Shown: positions 1 through 11,370 of the stretch, piece by piece
How the letters are laid out: the number at the start of each line of letters is the position of its first letter
Numbering within the stretch: the first letter of the stretch is position 1
Assembly (NCBI GenBank): GCA_944474755.1
Contig: OX104120.1
Location: 21,811,242-21,875,241 of the forward strand
DNA from: Limnoperna fortunei
Taxonomy: Eukaryota; Mollusca; Bivalvia; Mytilida; Modiolidae
Direction of reading: 5' to 3'
Length of the DNA: 64,000 nt
Program-made: the position numbers and the translations under genes
Notes under the pieces: generated by a model
What the model saw: the letters and a program-made list of their open reading frames with translations, nothing else
Told to the model about the DNA's origin: nothing
Databases searched by the model: none

Positions 1-570
1 ACTATCGGTCAACTCCAGGCCAGTGAATCAAAGACTGAGGTTGCGAGACACTTCAATGTTCACCGCAGCACGATTTCTTGCCTGTGGGAACGGTACCAGC
101 AGCTTGAAACGCCTGAAGACAGAACTCACACAAGGCGCCCACCCATCACTACTGCCGCCCAGGATCGGTACCTCAGGCTGTTCCATTTATGCCACAGGAC
201 CGTTCCTAAAACAATTTCTGCAAATAGCATCCCTGGCATGCGGAGAATTTCTACCCAGACCATCCGTCATCGATTGCAAAACCATGGCTTGCGCGCCAGA
301 CGACCATACTTTGCAGTCACTTCGAGACGCCAACATCGCCATACAAGGGTAAGATGATTTAATATTGTTCGAGGATGGGATCTGCAGAACTGGAGAAAGG
401 TGTGGTTCAGCTACGAATCTCCCTTTTTTGCTAGATAAGACAGATGGCCGAATTCCAGTCTACGACTACGAAACGAAATGTTACGCGCTGGCCTTCACGG
501 TCATCAGATGTAAACCCGATTGAGCATCTGTGGGATGAATTCAAACTATGCACAGGCGTATATGAGCTGT
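1..570 (+). pseudogene. Tc1-like transposase relic, internally deleted and cut by the window edge
   Basis: The frame starting at base 1 is open to a TGA at 352-354. It reads as the N-terminal paired-type helix-turn-helix DNA-binding half of a Tc1-family transposase, with motifs such as EVARHFNVHRSTISCLWERY and, later, QTIRHRLQNHGLRARRP. At about 394-420 comes the catalytic-core start, read as WFSYES where the family has FSDES, so the first catalytic aspartate is lost. A short piece then jumps to WPSRSSDVNPIEHLWDEF (489-542), the block that carries the last acidic residue of the DDE triad. Most of the catalytic domain between them is missing and several frames are needed. The protein would normally bind the terminal repeats and cut and paste the element. 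This copy cannot encode an active enzyme. The 5' end lies outside the window and no terminal repeat was identified on the right. Confidence 0.82.
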
Positions 571-727
571 TCTGCAGGCAAACGAAGGAAATGACAGATA
601 TTGATTGTAGTTCTGCAAAATATTGATAACCGATGGACAAAATTTACATTTTGGTAAAAGTGACCCTTTACAAAATTTGTGCCAAATGTTATTGTTCTGT
701 GTGTTTTATTTCTGTTGTAATTTATAA

Positions 728-895
728 TGTAACAGGAGGCCTATCTGCGTTGTAGCAGGTAGTAGGTATATAAAATCGACTGAGCTAACGGAGTACTTCT
801 ATAGCTCACTTGGTTAGAGGGCTGGCTGGCAATACTGAGATCCCGGGTTCGATCCCCGGATGTGACATGATGTTATTTCATTCTCTACCGTTACA
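728..895 (+). repeat. 5' LTR of the TRIM element
   Basis: This 168-bp repeat runs TGTAAC...GTTACA. It differs from the 3' LTR by about five substitutions, a 1-nt indel and an 8-nt gap after GGTATAT, so the insertion is fairly young. It contains an A-box-like TAGCTCACTTGG (802-813) and a B-box GGTTCGATCC (846-855), spaced as in a tRNA gene. Confidence 0.85.
801..870 (+). promoter_or_regulatory. tRNA-like pol III promoter (A and B boxes) in 5' LTR
   Basis: TAGCTCACTTGG at 802-813 fits the A-box consensus and GGTTCGATCC at 846-855 fits the B box. Their starts are 44 nt apart, as in a tRNA. The T-arm (CCGGG, loop, CCCGG) can pair perfectly and the D-arm is recognisable. The acceptor and anticodon stems do not pair, so this is not a functional tRNA gene. 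Pol III transcription is an inference. Confidence 0.65.
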
Positions 896-897
896 TT

Positions 898-908
898 TGG
901 CGCCCAAC
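898..908 (+). other. Primer-binding site of the TRIM element
   Basis: TGGCGCCCAAC lies two bases after the 5' LTR. It is complementary to the CCA-containing 3' end expected of a tRNA-Lys-type primer. The match to the lysine tRNA is from memory of viral primer sites and covers only 11 nt. Confidence 0.65.
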
Positions 909-973
909 TGAAAAACCCACATGGAGGATTTGTCGGTTTGTTGTAAATCATCACGAGTATGATGATTCTTCGT

Positions 974-986
974 AAGGGGGGAAGAG
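974..986 (+). other. Polypurine tract of the TRIM element
   Basis: AAGGGGGGAAGAG directly abuts the 3' LTR, the position where plus-strand synthesis is primed in LTR retroelements. Confidence 0.7.
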
Positions 987-1161
987 TGTAACAGGAGGCC
1001 TATCTGCGTTGTAGCAGGTAGTAGGTATATAGCCAGTCAAAATCGACTGAGCTAACGGAGTAGTTCTTTAGCTCACTTGGTTAGAGGACTGGCTGGCAAT
1101 ACTGAGATCCGGGTTCGATCCTCGGATGTGACATGATGTTATTTCATGCTCTACCGTTACA
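987..1161 (+). repeat. 3' LTR of the TRIM element
   Basis: This 175-bp copy has the same TGTAAC and GTTACA ends as the 5' LTR. The A box (1069-1080) and B box (1112-1121) are conserved exactly although neighbouring bases changed. It carries 8 extra bases (AGCCAGTC) relative to the 5' LTR. Confidence 0.85.
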
Positions 1162-1920
1162 ATAAAATTGAATTTTGTGAAGTGATATGTTGCGTTTATT
1201 TTTTGAGAGAGTATAGCAATGAAGATGTTTCCGTTTTATAAGTAATTAGAACTAGGTGTGACAATATATAAATATAACATGTAAAATTTTACTGTCACCC
1301 TCAGACATGTAACATTTATTTTATTTTACAGTGAAACTTGACATAATTGTCGTCTGTTTACAACGGAAATGTAAAAATAGATATTGCGCATGCGCGAATG
1401 GTACAGTATAATTTTCGAACATTTCGTACCTATGGTAACGGGTGACAGTATTTTTCCGACAGTACATTTTTTGACAGTACTTATATGTCACGGTGGCCTA
1501 TGGAAGATTAACATTGTAAATGAAATTGAGGTATAATAATTTAAGATGTCCCCCATACAGTAATGAAGCAGAGATTATGTGTGTTGTTTGTACAAAATAA
1601 CATGTATTACAAATCTACTACCAACTTTAATCAATTCTCAACATGGATATTGTCCAATATCTTAATTTCATTGTGGGCTGTATAAATGATCCATTGTCAC
1701 AGAACATCTTTCCTGAGTTTATACTTTTCTTTATGTATTTGCATTTGCGTGTTGGATATATGTGTTGTATATGTGTTAGGATATATGGAACATTTAGTTA
1801 TTTCTCTGTTGCGCAGTAGTATGATGTTGTTTTTAGTTGTGTATGAAATTGTTCGAGGATTTTGTCCTACAGACTTGGAAATTTAAACATTTGTCAGCAA
1901 GTTTGATCAAGGTGGATACC
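1162..1920. other. Unassigned AT-rich stretch
   Basis: I see no coding or repeat signature. The one open frame of note, at 1686-1886, is short, cysteine- and hydrophobic-rich, and has no recognisable motif or splice context. Confidence 0.5.
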
Positions 1921-2129
1921 TATTTTGTGTAATCAACTCCTTTTCAATTCATGTGCAATCTTTCTGAGAGGTTTTCGATATCTAGGTTGATCCCAATTCT
2001 GGAAAATAACGGAAAAAATCTAGAACAATTTCATAATATCAGGTGCTTAACTTCACTACTTGTGTAATCTTACTGTGAAGTTTCAGAGATCTGGGTTGAA
2101 AACTTTAGGAGAGTTGATTACACAAAATA
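1921..2129. mobile_element. Small TIR element (MITE-like), TA-flanked
   Basis: TATTTTGTGTAATCAACTC at 1921-1939 is repeated inverted at 2111-2129, a perfect 19-bp match. The outer TA could be a target duplication, as for Tc1/mariner relatives. The interior holds two diverged direct repeats about 109 bp apart, near 1953 (GTGCAATCTTTCTGAGAGG) and 2062 (GTGTAATCTTACTGTGAAG). A third relative of this interior lies inverted near 28926-28980. No coding capacity. Confidence 0.55.
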
Positions 2130-2354
2130 GCACCCTATTTTCCCGCCCTCTTGACTTCACCATATGCGATAACTTGGATTTGAAATTCGTGAAACCCGAC
2201 TAAAAATGCTAACCAACAAGGGATGTAGTACAACAGGGTAATTTGTATTACAGCACTTTAATAATTACGAAAAACTGTTACATATACTATCTGAGACAGA
2301 GAAACTAGTGACCATAAAATCCCGCATTCTTTGTCTTTTATGTTGATGCCATTA

Positions 2355-2690
2355 ATTCACGATGAAAAAGTCGTCTAAACGAGAAGCAGAATTTCCCACA
2401 AAATATTATTGCAAAAACTTTAAACAAAACAAATATATCAAAAGGAACCTAAGAAAAGGTACATTACTAGAGAACAATGCCTTTGCTGAAAATCAACTAA
2501 TAAGAAAAATAGCAAAGATAATCGACCAAACACCAAGAGCCAAAAGTCAAGGGACAATTACAAATCCGAATATAGACAAACATACACAACGCAATACAAA
2601 ACAGAAAGAAAGTAACCCGAACACAATAAAACCCATCCATGGTTGCACTTAGGTGCTCCGGACGAGTAAGGTAATAAAGTACGGTTAATC
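2355..2690 (-). repeat. 3' tail fragment of the FRYID-type reverse-transcriptase element
   Basis: Read on the minus strand, this contains the tail shared with 10560-10880, 28985-29180 and 58790-59015. The shared parts are CTTACTCGTCCGGAGCACC near 2650-2670 and TTGACTTTTGGCTCTTGGTG near 2540-2560. Only the non-coding tail survives. The open frame 2362-2652 on the plus strand is an accident of this A-rich repeat. Confidence 0.6.
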
Positions 2691-3431
2691 CAAAATCGCA
2701 TCGGAGAGCGAGCCCTCTAGCTTAGTCTCATGATTTATGCAATGTCTGAAGGTCTTCAATCCAAGCGGATCACCTCAGTTATTTCAGCATATGGTAGGAG
2801 AGTAATCTCGGAGGTATGTGTATATGGATATGGACCAAAAATCGGTCAAAATGTGATACGGTTAGCCTGCCTGTTTACACAGCAATATAATTTTAGTGCG
2901 AAGAAATAGATTATCCTTTAATTATTCAACTATACAGATCTTATCGAAGCAAAACTAAAATCGGATAGATTTTGTATTGTTTCAACTTAAATTCGCTAAC
3001 ACTGTCAAAAAATTCCTTCTCCGACAACGTTTAAGGGGTCATCCATAATTGTCAACATTTTCACAAGTTTGCAACCCTTGTCACACAACGTTGAAGTATG
3101 TTAACCCTTTTCGCAGTGATACGTGAACTGACACCCTCAACGTTAACAGGTCACATGATCAATAGTAAATAAATAAATAACCACTCGGCCACTCGCCACT
3201 GATGTTCCATCTAAACTGTTTAAGAATGAGCAAGAAGTCTTTGTGTCATTCAAATAATTGATTTTAAATTGTTTAAACTTAAATATGAAAAAAATTTCAG
3301 CTAATAAAACTAACAAAAATATGAAGCAGGGCATGGCGCTGACATTCTTAGGGTTAATTTTAATATATAGATCATCGTTTTGATGATATCCCAAACAGAA
3401 GCGGTAACCAAGCCATAATCACCTATACAGG
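2691..3431. other. Unassigned stretch left of the duplication
   Basis: Apart from a SINE head fragment at 3130-3202 I see no feature. The homology to copy 2 begins at about 3432, where both copies read AAAGACAAAATACAC. Confidence 0.5.
3130..3202 (-). repeat. 5' fragment of a tRNA-derived SINE
   Basis: The minus strand reads TCAGTGGCGAGTGGCCGAGTGG, then an ATTTATTT run, then TACTATTGATCATGTGACCTG. This matches the A-box head of the SINEs at 53820-54080 and 54872-55065. The body and tail are missing. Confidence 0.6.
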
Positions 3432-6387
3432 TAAAGACAAAATACACTTTAAAATGCTACTCGGGTCTGTACAAATTTATATTTTGATTTTAAATGTACT
3501 AAAATTAAGAGATAAATAGCTTCAGTATTTGAATGATGGAATGGCTTCACAAATTTCAATTGAATTTTTCAAATTGGCTTCACTTTGAATGAAAGTACAC
3601 ATACTAAATCATTTTACTTCAATTGACACCAGCTGACACAACGAGCTTGATGCATTTGTATAAATTAGCTTATTAGTATGAGTAAACCTCGGAAGCTTAT
3701 TCTGAGCAATACATAGACTCCAAGCCTGTCGATTAGCAAACACGCGAAAATGTAAAATACATATACAAACATACTATACTTTACATACTATAGAAAACCA
3801 AGTAATGTTTATTTAAAAGATAAAACTAAAAATTGCCAGAACAAGGACAACCAAGGATTATGGTAAAAAATAATATCCTACCATTAGAAATAAACAGTAA
3901 GTGGTCAGGAACGGTAATAACCTTCTTGATATGCACTTTCAAGTGACTATAAAGGTCTTGTGAAACGAGCACAACAAAAGAAAGTTTCGACATTATGGAA
4001 TATGCTCAGACTTTAATCCCCGCTTGATATTCAACATTGGGTGAATGAAATATTCAAACCTTCTTTCTAATTTATTACTTATGTTTCAATCATTCGAGAC
4101 TATATGTTGTGTTATTTTAAAAATGTTATGGTAAAGCTACCGGTAATTCTTTTGATGGTGATGTCAATTATCTTTGATGAATAAGCCCGAGAACGGAATG
4201 AACATATCATATACAAATGACTAGGTTTATAAGAACTATACATTTTTACCCACAACACACAATCAAGAATGTCGACTGCTTTAGGTAATTCAGAGATACC
4301 ATGCTCAGTTGGCTATAGAAGGAATAGATCGACTTTTTTCCGATACCTGGTATGTTTCTGTCTTTGAAACTAGTGCATTTAATTCTGATTGAACTAAATA
4401 ATACAGTACACTCAGTAACTACAAGAAAATATACACGGTGTCAATACAATAAGAAACATAGTAAAAAAAACAACTTTCATCATTATTGATTATTGCGAAG
4501 TTGTCTATTTTAGAAATAAAGGTTATAAATGAAACATTTTTAAATACCCTGTTTTCGCGCATCAAAATTTCACTTCACGTTTAGTACATTTATTATTATT
4601 ATCAATACTGGTAACATTTATTGTGACTTTGCGTAACGTAGTTTCAAAAATTTTACATGTGTATATTTTGAGTCAACGTGTCAGTTTTACGTTTCCTCTG
4701 ACATGGCATCTAAAGGTATTCGAAATCTTATAAACATCCTGTGTTCTGAAACTTCGGTGTATTCAAATCATACCTGTTGGCAGGAGGGGCCGTGCCATTC
4801 TAATTTCGAAGTACATGATTAACCTTCAATCTGATTAGCTTTTGAAAATGTCCGAATATTCATACTTCAAAGTCGGCTTCAAATGATCTAGTAATTGCAA
4901 TAAACATCATGTTTGTTTACCTGCTAATTCTGTTAATTCAAAAACGAGTAAATTTTCACGTCCAGGTACAACTGCCGTTTCAAGACGTGCAAAATTGTCT
5001 ACGGAATTTTATTTTATGTTAAAAAAATAAATATACAAATATATCTTTTATTACAATTATTATTTAGGTAATTATCTGAGTTAAAAAAGACAGGTTAAAA
5101 TTTGTGTCCAAAAATAATTTGATTAATAAAAAGAACATTAAGACGTTTTTGGTAACCTTATATTGTCAGCTGGTTATTAGTCATCGCCACACTTTTAATA
5201 TTCTTCAAAGAGGAAAGGCAGAAAAACATATTTTTAAGCGGGATTATTTATCATATTTAATGGATAATTACATTTATCACGTCACAAACGCAGTCACGTG
5301 ATAAAATACTGTCAATATGGCAGCCCCCATTCACAAAATTTTACCACCTTTAATTCACTCTAGAAGCGTAACGGTAAAGAATACAATAAAAACATCAAAA
5401 GGCAATTATATTTCTTTTTATTTGAAGAATAACATATCAAATTTTAATTTTTTCGCGAAGTTTCCCTTAAATGATCTTTATAATTCAAATAATGCATCAG
5501 TTTAATTTTTGTGTATAAATCAATACTTCAAAATGAAAAGACACAACATGAAGTAAATTTATTACTCACCGAGAGTAGACATTTAAAACTAACAAAACTT
5601 AACAAAATCCACGCAAATTGATATCACACAAATAAAAATGAAACCAAAGAATACTTACGTGTTTCAAAAACAGAACAAGAACTAATGGATGCGGTTATTA
5701 TGATCTATGTTGGAAGTAGGTAAAGAACAATAACCTCTATATATCTGGTTTATAATTTTCTTACCATGGGTTAAGGGTTTTCACTGGAGTGCTTTCCTCT
5801 CCCCATATGAAAAGTGGCCTCTATAATAAAGCCTCAATACAAACAACAGTCAGTCAATCAACTTTAAACACTGTCATTTTAATGACGTAAATGTGAAGTT
5901 ACATCAGCATATTTATTCAGGTCGATGTGTTTCCATTCTGATATTGGACTTTAAATAGCAAGACGTTTCATGATGTTTAGGTACTCTTCGTGTTTAGTAT
6001 AATTATTCCTCGTGCATAGAGTTGTTTTCTGTGTATTATGTCCGAGTTTGTATGTCTTTGAAGAGTTGTCCAGCGCTTAATATGTTTGTGTTGGCATGTT
6101 GGATCATTTTCTTTTTTTACTCTGCAATCCCTCGACGCTGTGTGTTGTTCTGTGTTACTTTGTTCCTTTAGAAGACAAGTCAGGGAAATTCGAGCGATAG
6201 GAGCTGCCACCTTAAAGTCCCGTGTTGTTTTCCAAAGTCTATACTGTAGTCGAAGGTCCAACAACTTGTTGCATAAATGTATAAAGAATAGTCGGAAGAA
6301 AAATTGATTGATTGTTTGATACCATTAATCGTCGTGTATAGTGTATATTTGGTAGAAAAGTAAGACAATATACATGTAGGAGGTTAC

Positions 6388-6661
6388 ATCACAGAAATAA
6401 TAAAGTTCTTTAAGGTCACCGGTCGAAGCAAATGCAGCAATTTTACTAGCTGGTTCATCTTATTTATCTTATCCAATTGTTGAAAGAGACCTACATTGTA
6501 AGTTGTTTGTCCATTTCCCTGATTGTTGGCAGAAATGTGTTTTCTGAGTGCTCTGCATAGAGATGACTTTGCTGATTGGAATGTTTGCTCGATCACGTCC
6601 CATCCATTGCTTCTAAGACAGTTGAGTTCCTCGGCGGTGACATTGGTCGGACCGGAAGACT
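6388..6661 (-). pseudogene. Candidate orphan exon, copy 1 (frameshifted)
   Basis: On the minus strand this is the paralogue of 37760-38034. It encodes the same peptide, with segments such as GPTNVTAEELNCLRSNGWDV and SAKSSLCRALRKHISANNQ. One base is missing near the asparagine-proline-alanine position, so the frame is lost before the expected GDLKELYYFC end. AG precedes and GT follows the block, as in copy 2. The differences seen between the copies within the shared frame are mostly single conservative changes. I do not recognise the family. It could also be part of an unidentified element. Confidence 0.35.
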
Positions 6662-8811
6662 CTTAAGCAACGTTTATTTTACTTGCGCCAGGATCTGATA
6701 AGCAACAACTGACGCGGGATCTGCCTTATTGGTGTGCTTTTACCAAATCTGAAGGAATGTAATCACGTGCAAAACATCCTCCTACAGCTCACAACCAAAA
6801 TACTTTGTCTTGACCCTTCCGCTTGATTATGCAGAAACCTTCGAATGCAAGGTTCTCAATTTATTGCGGATGCAGTTTGAATAAGTTTACCTTTTTTAAA
6901 TAAGAAGAAAAGGTACTTGCAACAGAAAAATGTTATTTCGGAAAATAACTAGTAAATTATGGTTAGCACAAAATTGTCGATCAGCCCATTAGCCAGCGAG
7001 AGTTCTCCTGGTAAATTTTAGCACTTAAACATAATATATAGCAATTTTTAATTTAATTAAATTAAGGTCCTTTATGAAACGTGTACGACATGTCATTCAA
7101 CAAATATAAGATAAGTACAAGCTCAATTAAACTGACGTTCGTGTGAGTTAAGTTCATGTTAGTCTGACAAGTTCACAAGACAAAAGTTAAACCCTGTAAT
7201 ATTTATCCAATTACGGCATTCTATAGATATTGTACAAAATAATATTACCCTAATACTTTAAGTATATATAATGTCTAATTACATAATTGGTTAAAAATCA
7301 ACTAATATTGGTAACGTCAAACCAATAATTTGCTTGTTTTCCATTCGAGTGCAAGGTCATTTCATTTGATTGGTTACAATCCTTGTTTTGATTTTGTTAT
7401 TAACCAATTTAAAACAGTGTTGCATCCGCATAGCTTTATGGGTATGCATAAGCGTTACTACAACTGAAATTACACTGAACTGATTCTCTATTTAGAAAGC
7501 GTATGAGAAGACATTACATATTTGATTATTTTACCGAATCTAAAAAATTTTTATTGATAAAGATAGTATTGGAACGTTTAAATGTTCTTTATTGTCACCA
7601 GATATAATGATTTCTTCGCAGAGTTTACATGTGATGTTTTTTACGGATTTAATATTTAGAGAACTTCATTGCAAAAGTAAGCACAAATTTTGATCCTTAC
7701 ATAAATAACGATTTTTGCATTACGTAAATATTTATACATTTATTTTAAGATACTTATTTTATTAATAACATATCTACTACTACGTAAAAGATATATAATT
7801 AACTAAATATGTTCTGTAGTAAGTAAGATATCTGATTTAACAGTAAATGACAGAAACAAATGTATATGAAAGCATGAATAGTAGTCATAATAGTCTATTT
7901 TGTTAATAGTTTTGTTTTTAACTGATGGTCATAAAAACGATTAAATGTCTTTGTTTAACTTCAAGATTCAATTTCTTTAAATTTAAGACTCTACCGGTTT
8001 TAATGAAGTTTTACCTAATGTGTGTTTTGCATTATGTCTTTGAAGTTTCTACTAAAAGGAAGAAATGCTAAACTTTCTTACGTCTGAACTGTTTGGTTGC
8101 AATCGTACATTGTCATTCAATGTAGAATAATAGGACCTATAAAACCACTCAAATGAGTAAATGAATTCCAGTTTGTATTTATTTGAAAACGGCATCAGAA
8201 TTTATCATAGGAAAAACGTCTTTAATGCAAAACATATCTTTAGATATATTTATAGTTTGCTAATTTGAGAACAGAGATAAAATTTGTCAAATATCTTTTA
8301 TCTACCAGTCGAGTTGCATCATGTAACTTAGTCGGTAGGCAGTTAATAATCTAATATTGATAACGTGCGTGTCAAATTGAAGTTTCAGGTTTGAAATCTA
8401 CTGTGGGCATGTTGTGTTTGACTCCATTTTTAATGACAAGGATAGCATGTTTTCCGGATGAAGATCTTGGTTTTCAACTGATTCTCTTTCTCTGACTTCC
8501 TTATATAACAATTTGGCGCTGCAAATTGTCTCACTTTGGCATTAAACCCCATTTAAACAAACCAAGAAAATACAGCATTTTATATTTTTTTTACTTTTTC
8601 AGTAAGAAGGCCATATATATACTTGCACAAACATGTAAAGCTGTGTTGAAAGGAAAAAAGGTTTGTGTTTCTTAACCTACTTTCAAATATGGTTATTTTA
8701 AAAAGGTTAATTTATATACATTTAAAATTAAGAAAAGCATTTTTAGTGAATTTGATCTGTTTTGAAAGAAAAACATTGAGGTTTATATCAAAACTTCACA
8801 GCGGTATATTT

Positions 8812-9060
8812 GAGAGAGCAGCCTTGTTAGGTGGGGCGAATGCTTTACTTACAGCCTTCCCTGTTTATTTAAGTGAGCATCCTTGTTAGGTGGATAAATG
8901 CTTTACTTACAGCCTTCTCTGTTTATTTAAGTGAGCAGCCATGTTAGGTGGTGTAAATGCTTTACATACAGCTTTACTTGTTTTCTTAGGGGAACAGGCT
9001 TGAAAGGTGTGGTAAATGCTTTACATACAACCTTCCCTGTTTATTTAAGGGAGCAACCAC
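8812..9060 (+). repeat. 60-bp minisatellite, copy 1 (about 4 units)
   Basis: The unit is about 59-60 bp and contains AGCCTTGTTAGGTGG, AATGCTTTACATACAGCCTT and CCTGTTTATTTAAG. About four units are present, against about thirteen at the paralogous position in copy 2. Confidence 0.85.
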
Positions 9061-9194
9061 CGATTTGGTAAAGTAAATTGATTAAAAATTGTTTTCATCT
9101 GCATCAGCTTTTTTGTAGATTTCTTTATTCGCACCGATTGTATAAATTAAAAATCTTGGTATCCTTGATTTTTTTCATCCTCTACTGATAGAGG

Positions 9195-9690
9195 GTATGA
9201 TCCAGTTTGTCGATACCATCATTCCAGCAGCTCATAACTATAATGTCTACATTTCATAAGTTATGAATTATGCTAGATCTTGTGGTCGGTATTCCGACTT
9301 TAAGCTACTTAAGCAAAGTTTGGTATACCTAGGTTGATGATATATCGTAAGAAGTTTTATGGTCGTCCTTATAATTGATCGTTATCTCACATGATTCACT
9401 GAATCATAGGCAGTCTTTGCTATTAATGTGACTTTTTCCTACACATAACAACGAGTGACTCGATGGATGGCTAATTAGAGCCAAGCACTGAATACTCGTT
9501 CGGAGCACCTCACTGCACCCAAGATTTTTATGAGATTTGTATTACTCACTTTCTGTTTTTTTATGTTTTTGATTTTTTGTTTCGTGTCGTACATATTTGC
9601 CTCAATCCGGATTTATAATCTCCCTTGGTTTTGGCTCTTGCTTTGTAATAATTTCCTTAAATAATAATTTGTTTAAATAATATCCGCCAC
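9195..9690 (+). pseudogene. Reverse-transcriptase C-terminal relic plus tail, copy 1
   Basis: The plus strand encodes decayed pieces of the same C-terminal domain seen at 10900-11223. These are IPAAHNYNVYIS, then a stop, then NYARSCGRYSDF, KLLKQ and RKKFYGRPYN. The family tail follows (GAATACTCGTTCGGAGCACC, then TGGTTTTGGCTCTTG). Stops and deletions abound. The same relic occurs in copy 2 at 41135-41645, so it predates the duplication. Class assignment of the parent element is uncertain. Confidence 0.65.
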
Positions 9691-10559
9691 CTGATATCTT
9701 GCTGTGAGAGCAACCAATTAAATACAACATAATTGGTTGATAAATTATAACAAAAACTATTACGATTATTGCCACTTATACGAGGTCCTTATTAAAATGT
9801 CATGTTACATGTATCAGCAGATTCTAACGTACATACAATTTTAACTAAATCACAAAGACTAAATCATAACAAATGGTGTATAAACACTACCCCAGAAATG
9901 GTGAATACCAAAATTAACATAAAATTCATATAATGCATACCAAATTGTTTTATAAGAACTGACGTAAATTTTTTATTTTACATTTTATGATCGTATATAA
10001 TGCATAGTTAAACAAATAAGTTTTCAATTTCAATTTTGAATTCTTTAATGAAACGATTACACACAAAGCACAAAAGAAAGTAGTCTTAATATACCCACCT
10101 ACAGGCGCAGCTGGATCGTGTATAATATGAGCACAAAATAAGACTGAAGATTAATGTGGATGGTTATTAATGCATTTTGGTTCACCTTTAAAAATTATTC
10201 ATGGTTTGTATGCAATTTTATCAACCTGAAGTAGATGAAATCATTAAGAAATCAATTAGATTAAATTTTGCCAGCCATTTTGAGACCCTTTGTTATTTGT
10301 AAATTTAAATTCAAATCTGGTTCGATTTCCACGATGCTGTATATTGGGAATACGAAAGCAACGTGACATATTCAAATATTGGAGGTAAAATAGACCAAAT
10401 AAGATTGTTTTAATCTATAATAAGAAAGAAGAGCTTCTTGACTGGCCTTCAAGGAACACTGCCTTTTATATAACTTGGTTTTGGAATACAAATTTTATAG
10501 TTTTATATTTTAAGTTTATATTTATATTTAGTCCATAATCTATATGAAAGCTTAAAAGA

Positions 10560-11370
10560 CATTTGATAACCTGTTATCAGAAACGTCGCTTGACATACAA
10601 ATTGGAAATATCACATATGGATAGATTTAAATTAAATACACTTAGAAACATGAAAAATAGCAAAGAGAACCGAACGAACAACAAGAGCCAAAAGTCAAAG
10701 GACAGTTACAAATCTGGACATAGACAAACGCAACACAAAAACCAAAAACACAAAAATCAGAAAGAGAGTTACCCAATATAAACAATGGGTGAACTCAGGT
10801 CTCCGGACGAGTAAGCAGCGCCTACCTCTAATTAGACACCCGTCGAGTTACTCATTGTCATGTTTAGGGAAAAGTCATTCCAGGAATCAGAAACACTATC
10901 TATGACAGCGTAAATGTCATTTGAGATACAGATTTCCCATAACGATCAATTAGGTCATTGCGACGACCATAAAGCTTCTGGAGAGATAACATCAGCCAAG
11001 GTACAAAAAACCCTTGTGTGAGTAGTTTAGCAGTCAACAGCAGTGATCGATCTAGAAAATCGAAATACCGACTGCATGATCTAGAATAACGTATAAGTTG
11101 TGAAATGTACACACCACATGCTGGAGCTGCTGTAATGTTTTTTTCGATGAACGAGAAGTTGACAATTGGAAAGTCGAAGTCATCACGTTTGTTATAGAGT
11201 CTAGTTTGTAGAAAATCTAACATATGACAGATTTGATCCTCAGTATATTTAAAATTAAATTTAGAGTCATTGATGACGACGTAAGTTTTGGCATGACTAA
11301 TTACCAGATATTTATATCGTCTCTTTCCGTTTTACTTGAAAAAGCAGCGTTTTATAAGATCTCTCAGTCT
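10560..11370 (-). pseudogene. Reverse-transcriptase C-terminal fragment with 3' tail
   Basis: On the minus strand an open stretch of 107 codons (11223-10900) encodes the region just after the polymerase domain of a retroelement. Segments include TRLYNKRDDFDFPIVNFSF, CGVYISQLIRYSRSCSRYFD and LYGRRNDLIDRYGKSVSQM. This block recurs in many animal genomes in proteins carrying a FRYIDD polymerase motif; I recognise the family from memory but am not sure of its class (a Penelope-like origin is one possibility). The catalytic part is absent. Downstream on the minus strand is the non-coding tail shared with five other sites in this window. The fragment is a 5'-truncated insertion and cannot be active. 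Confidence 0.75.

Larger units (their letters stand above)
728..1161 (+). mobile_element. TRIM-type miniature LTR retrotransposon with tRNA-like LTRs
   Basis: Two near-identical repeats (728-895 and 987-1161) each begin TGTAAC and end GTTACA. They flank only 91 bp of internal DNA. Immediately after the first repeat is a primer-binding-site-like TGGCGCCCAAC (898-908), and immediately before the second is a purine tract (974-986). The 4-bp sequence ATAA precedes and follows the element (724-727 and 1162-1165), a plausible target-site duplication. These are the hallmarks of a terminal-repeat retrotransposon in miniature, which needs proteins from another element. There is no coding capacity. The primer site resembles the complement of a tRNA-Lys 3' end, which is inference from known retroviral primer sites. 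Each LTR also contains tRNA-like internal promoter boxes, which is unusual. Confidence 0.85.
3432..9745. repeat. Segmental duplication block A, copy 1
   Basis: The block is collinear with 35137-41697, with many single-base differences and several indels. About 1 kb at 4490-5470 differs from about 340 bp in copy 2. Copy 1 lacks the insertions at 36662-37024 and 38703-38882 and has far fewer 60-bp minisatellite units. Shared contents are a candidate minus-strand exon (6388-6661), the minisatellite and a reverse-transcriptase relic. No intact gene was found. Confidence 0.85.

Noticed and set aside
23..352. Open frame of 109 codons in the second forward frame
   Set aside because: The first frame over the same bases gives a clear Tc1-type helix-turn-helix domain, so this frame is a shadow.
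801..870. Possible functional tRNA gene
   Set aside because: The D-arm and T-arm look right, but the acceptor and anticodon stems do not pair and the sequence is part of an LTR present in two copies.
5317..5505. Small open frame starting MAAPIHK
   Set aside because: It lies in DNA that differs between the duplication copies, has no motif, and its A/T-rich codons look like chance.
10563..10781. Lysine/asparagine-rich open frame on the plus strand
   Set aside because: It is the antisense of the A-rich tail of the RT element and recurs with stops in the other tail copies.
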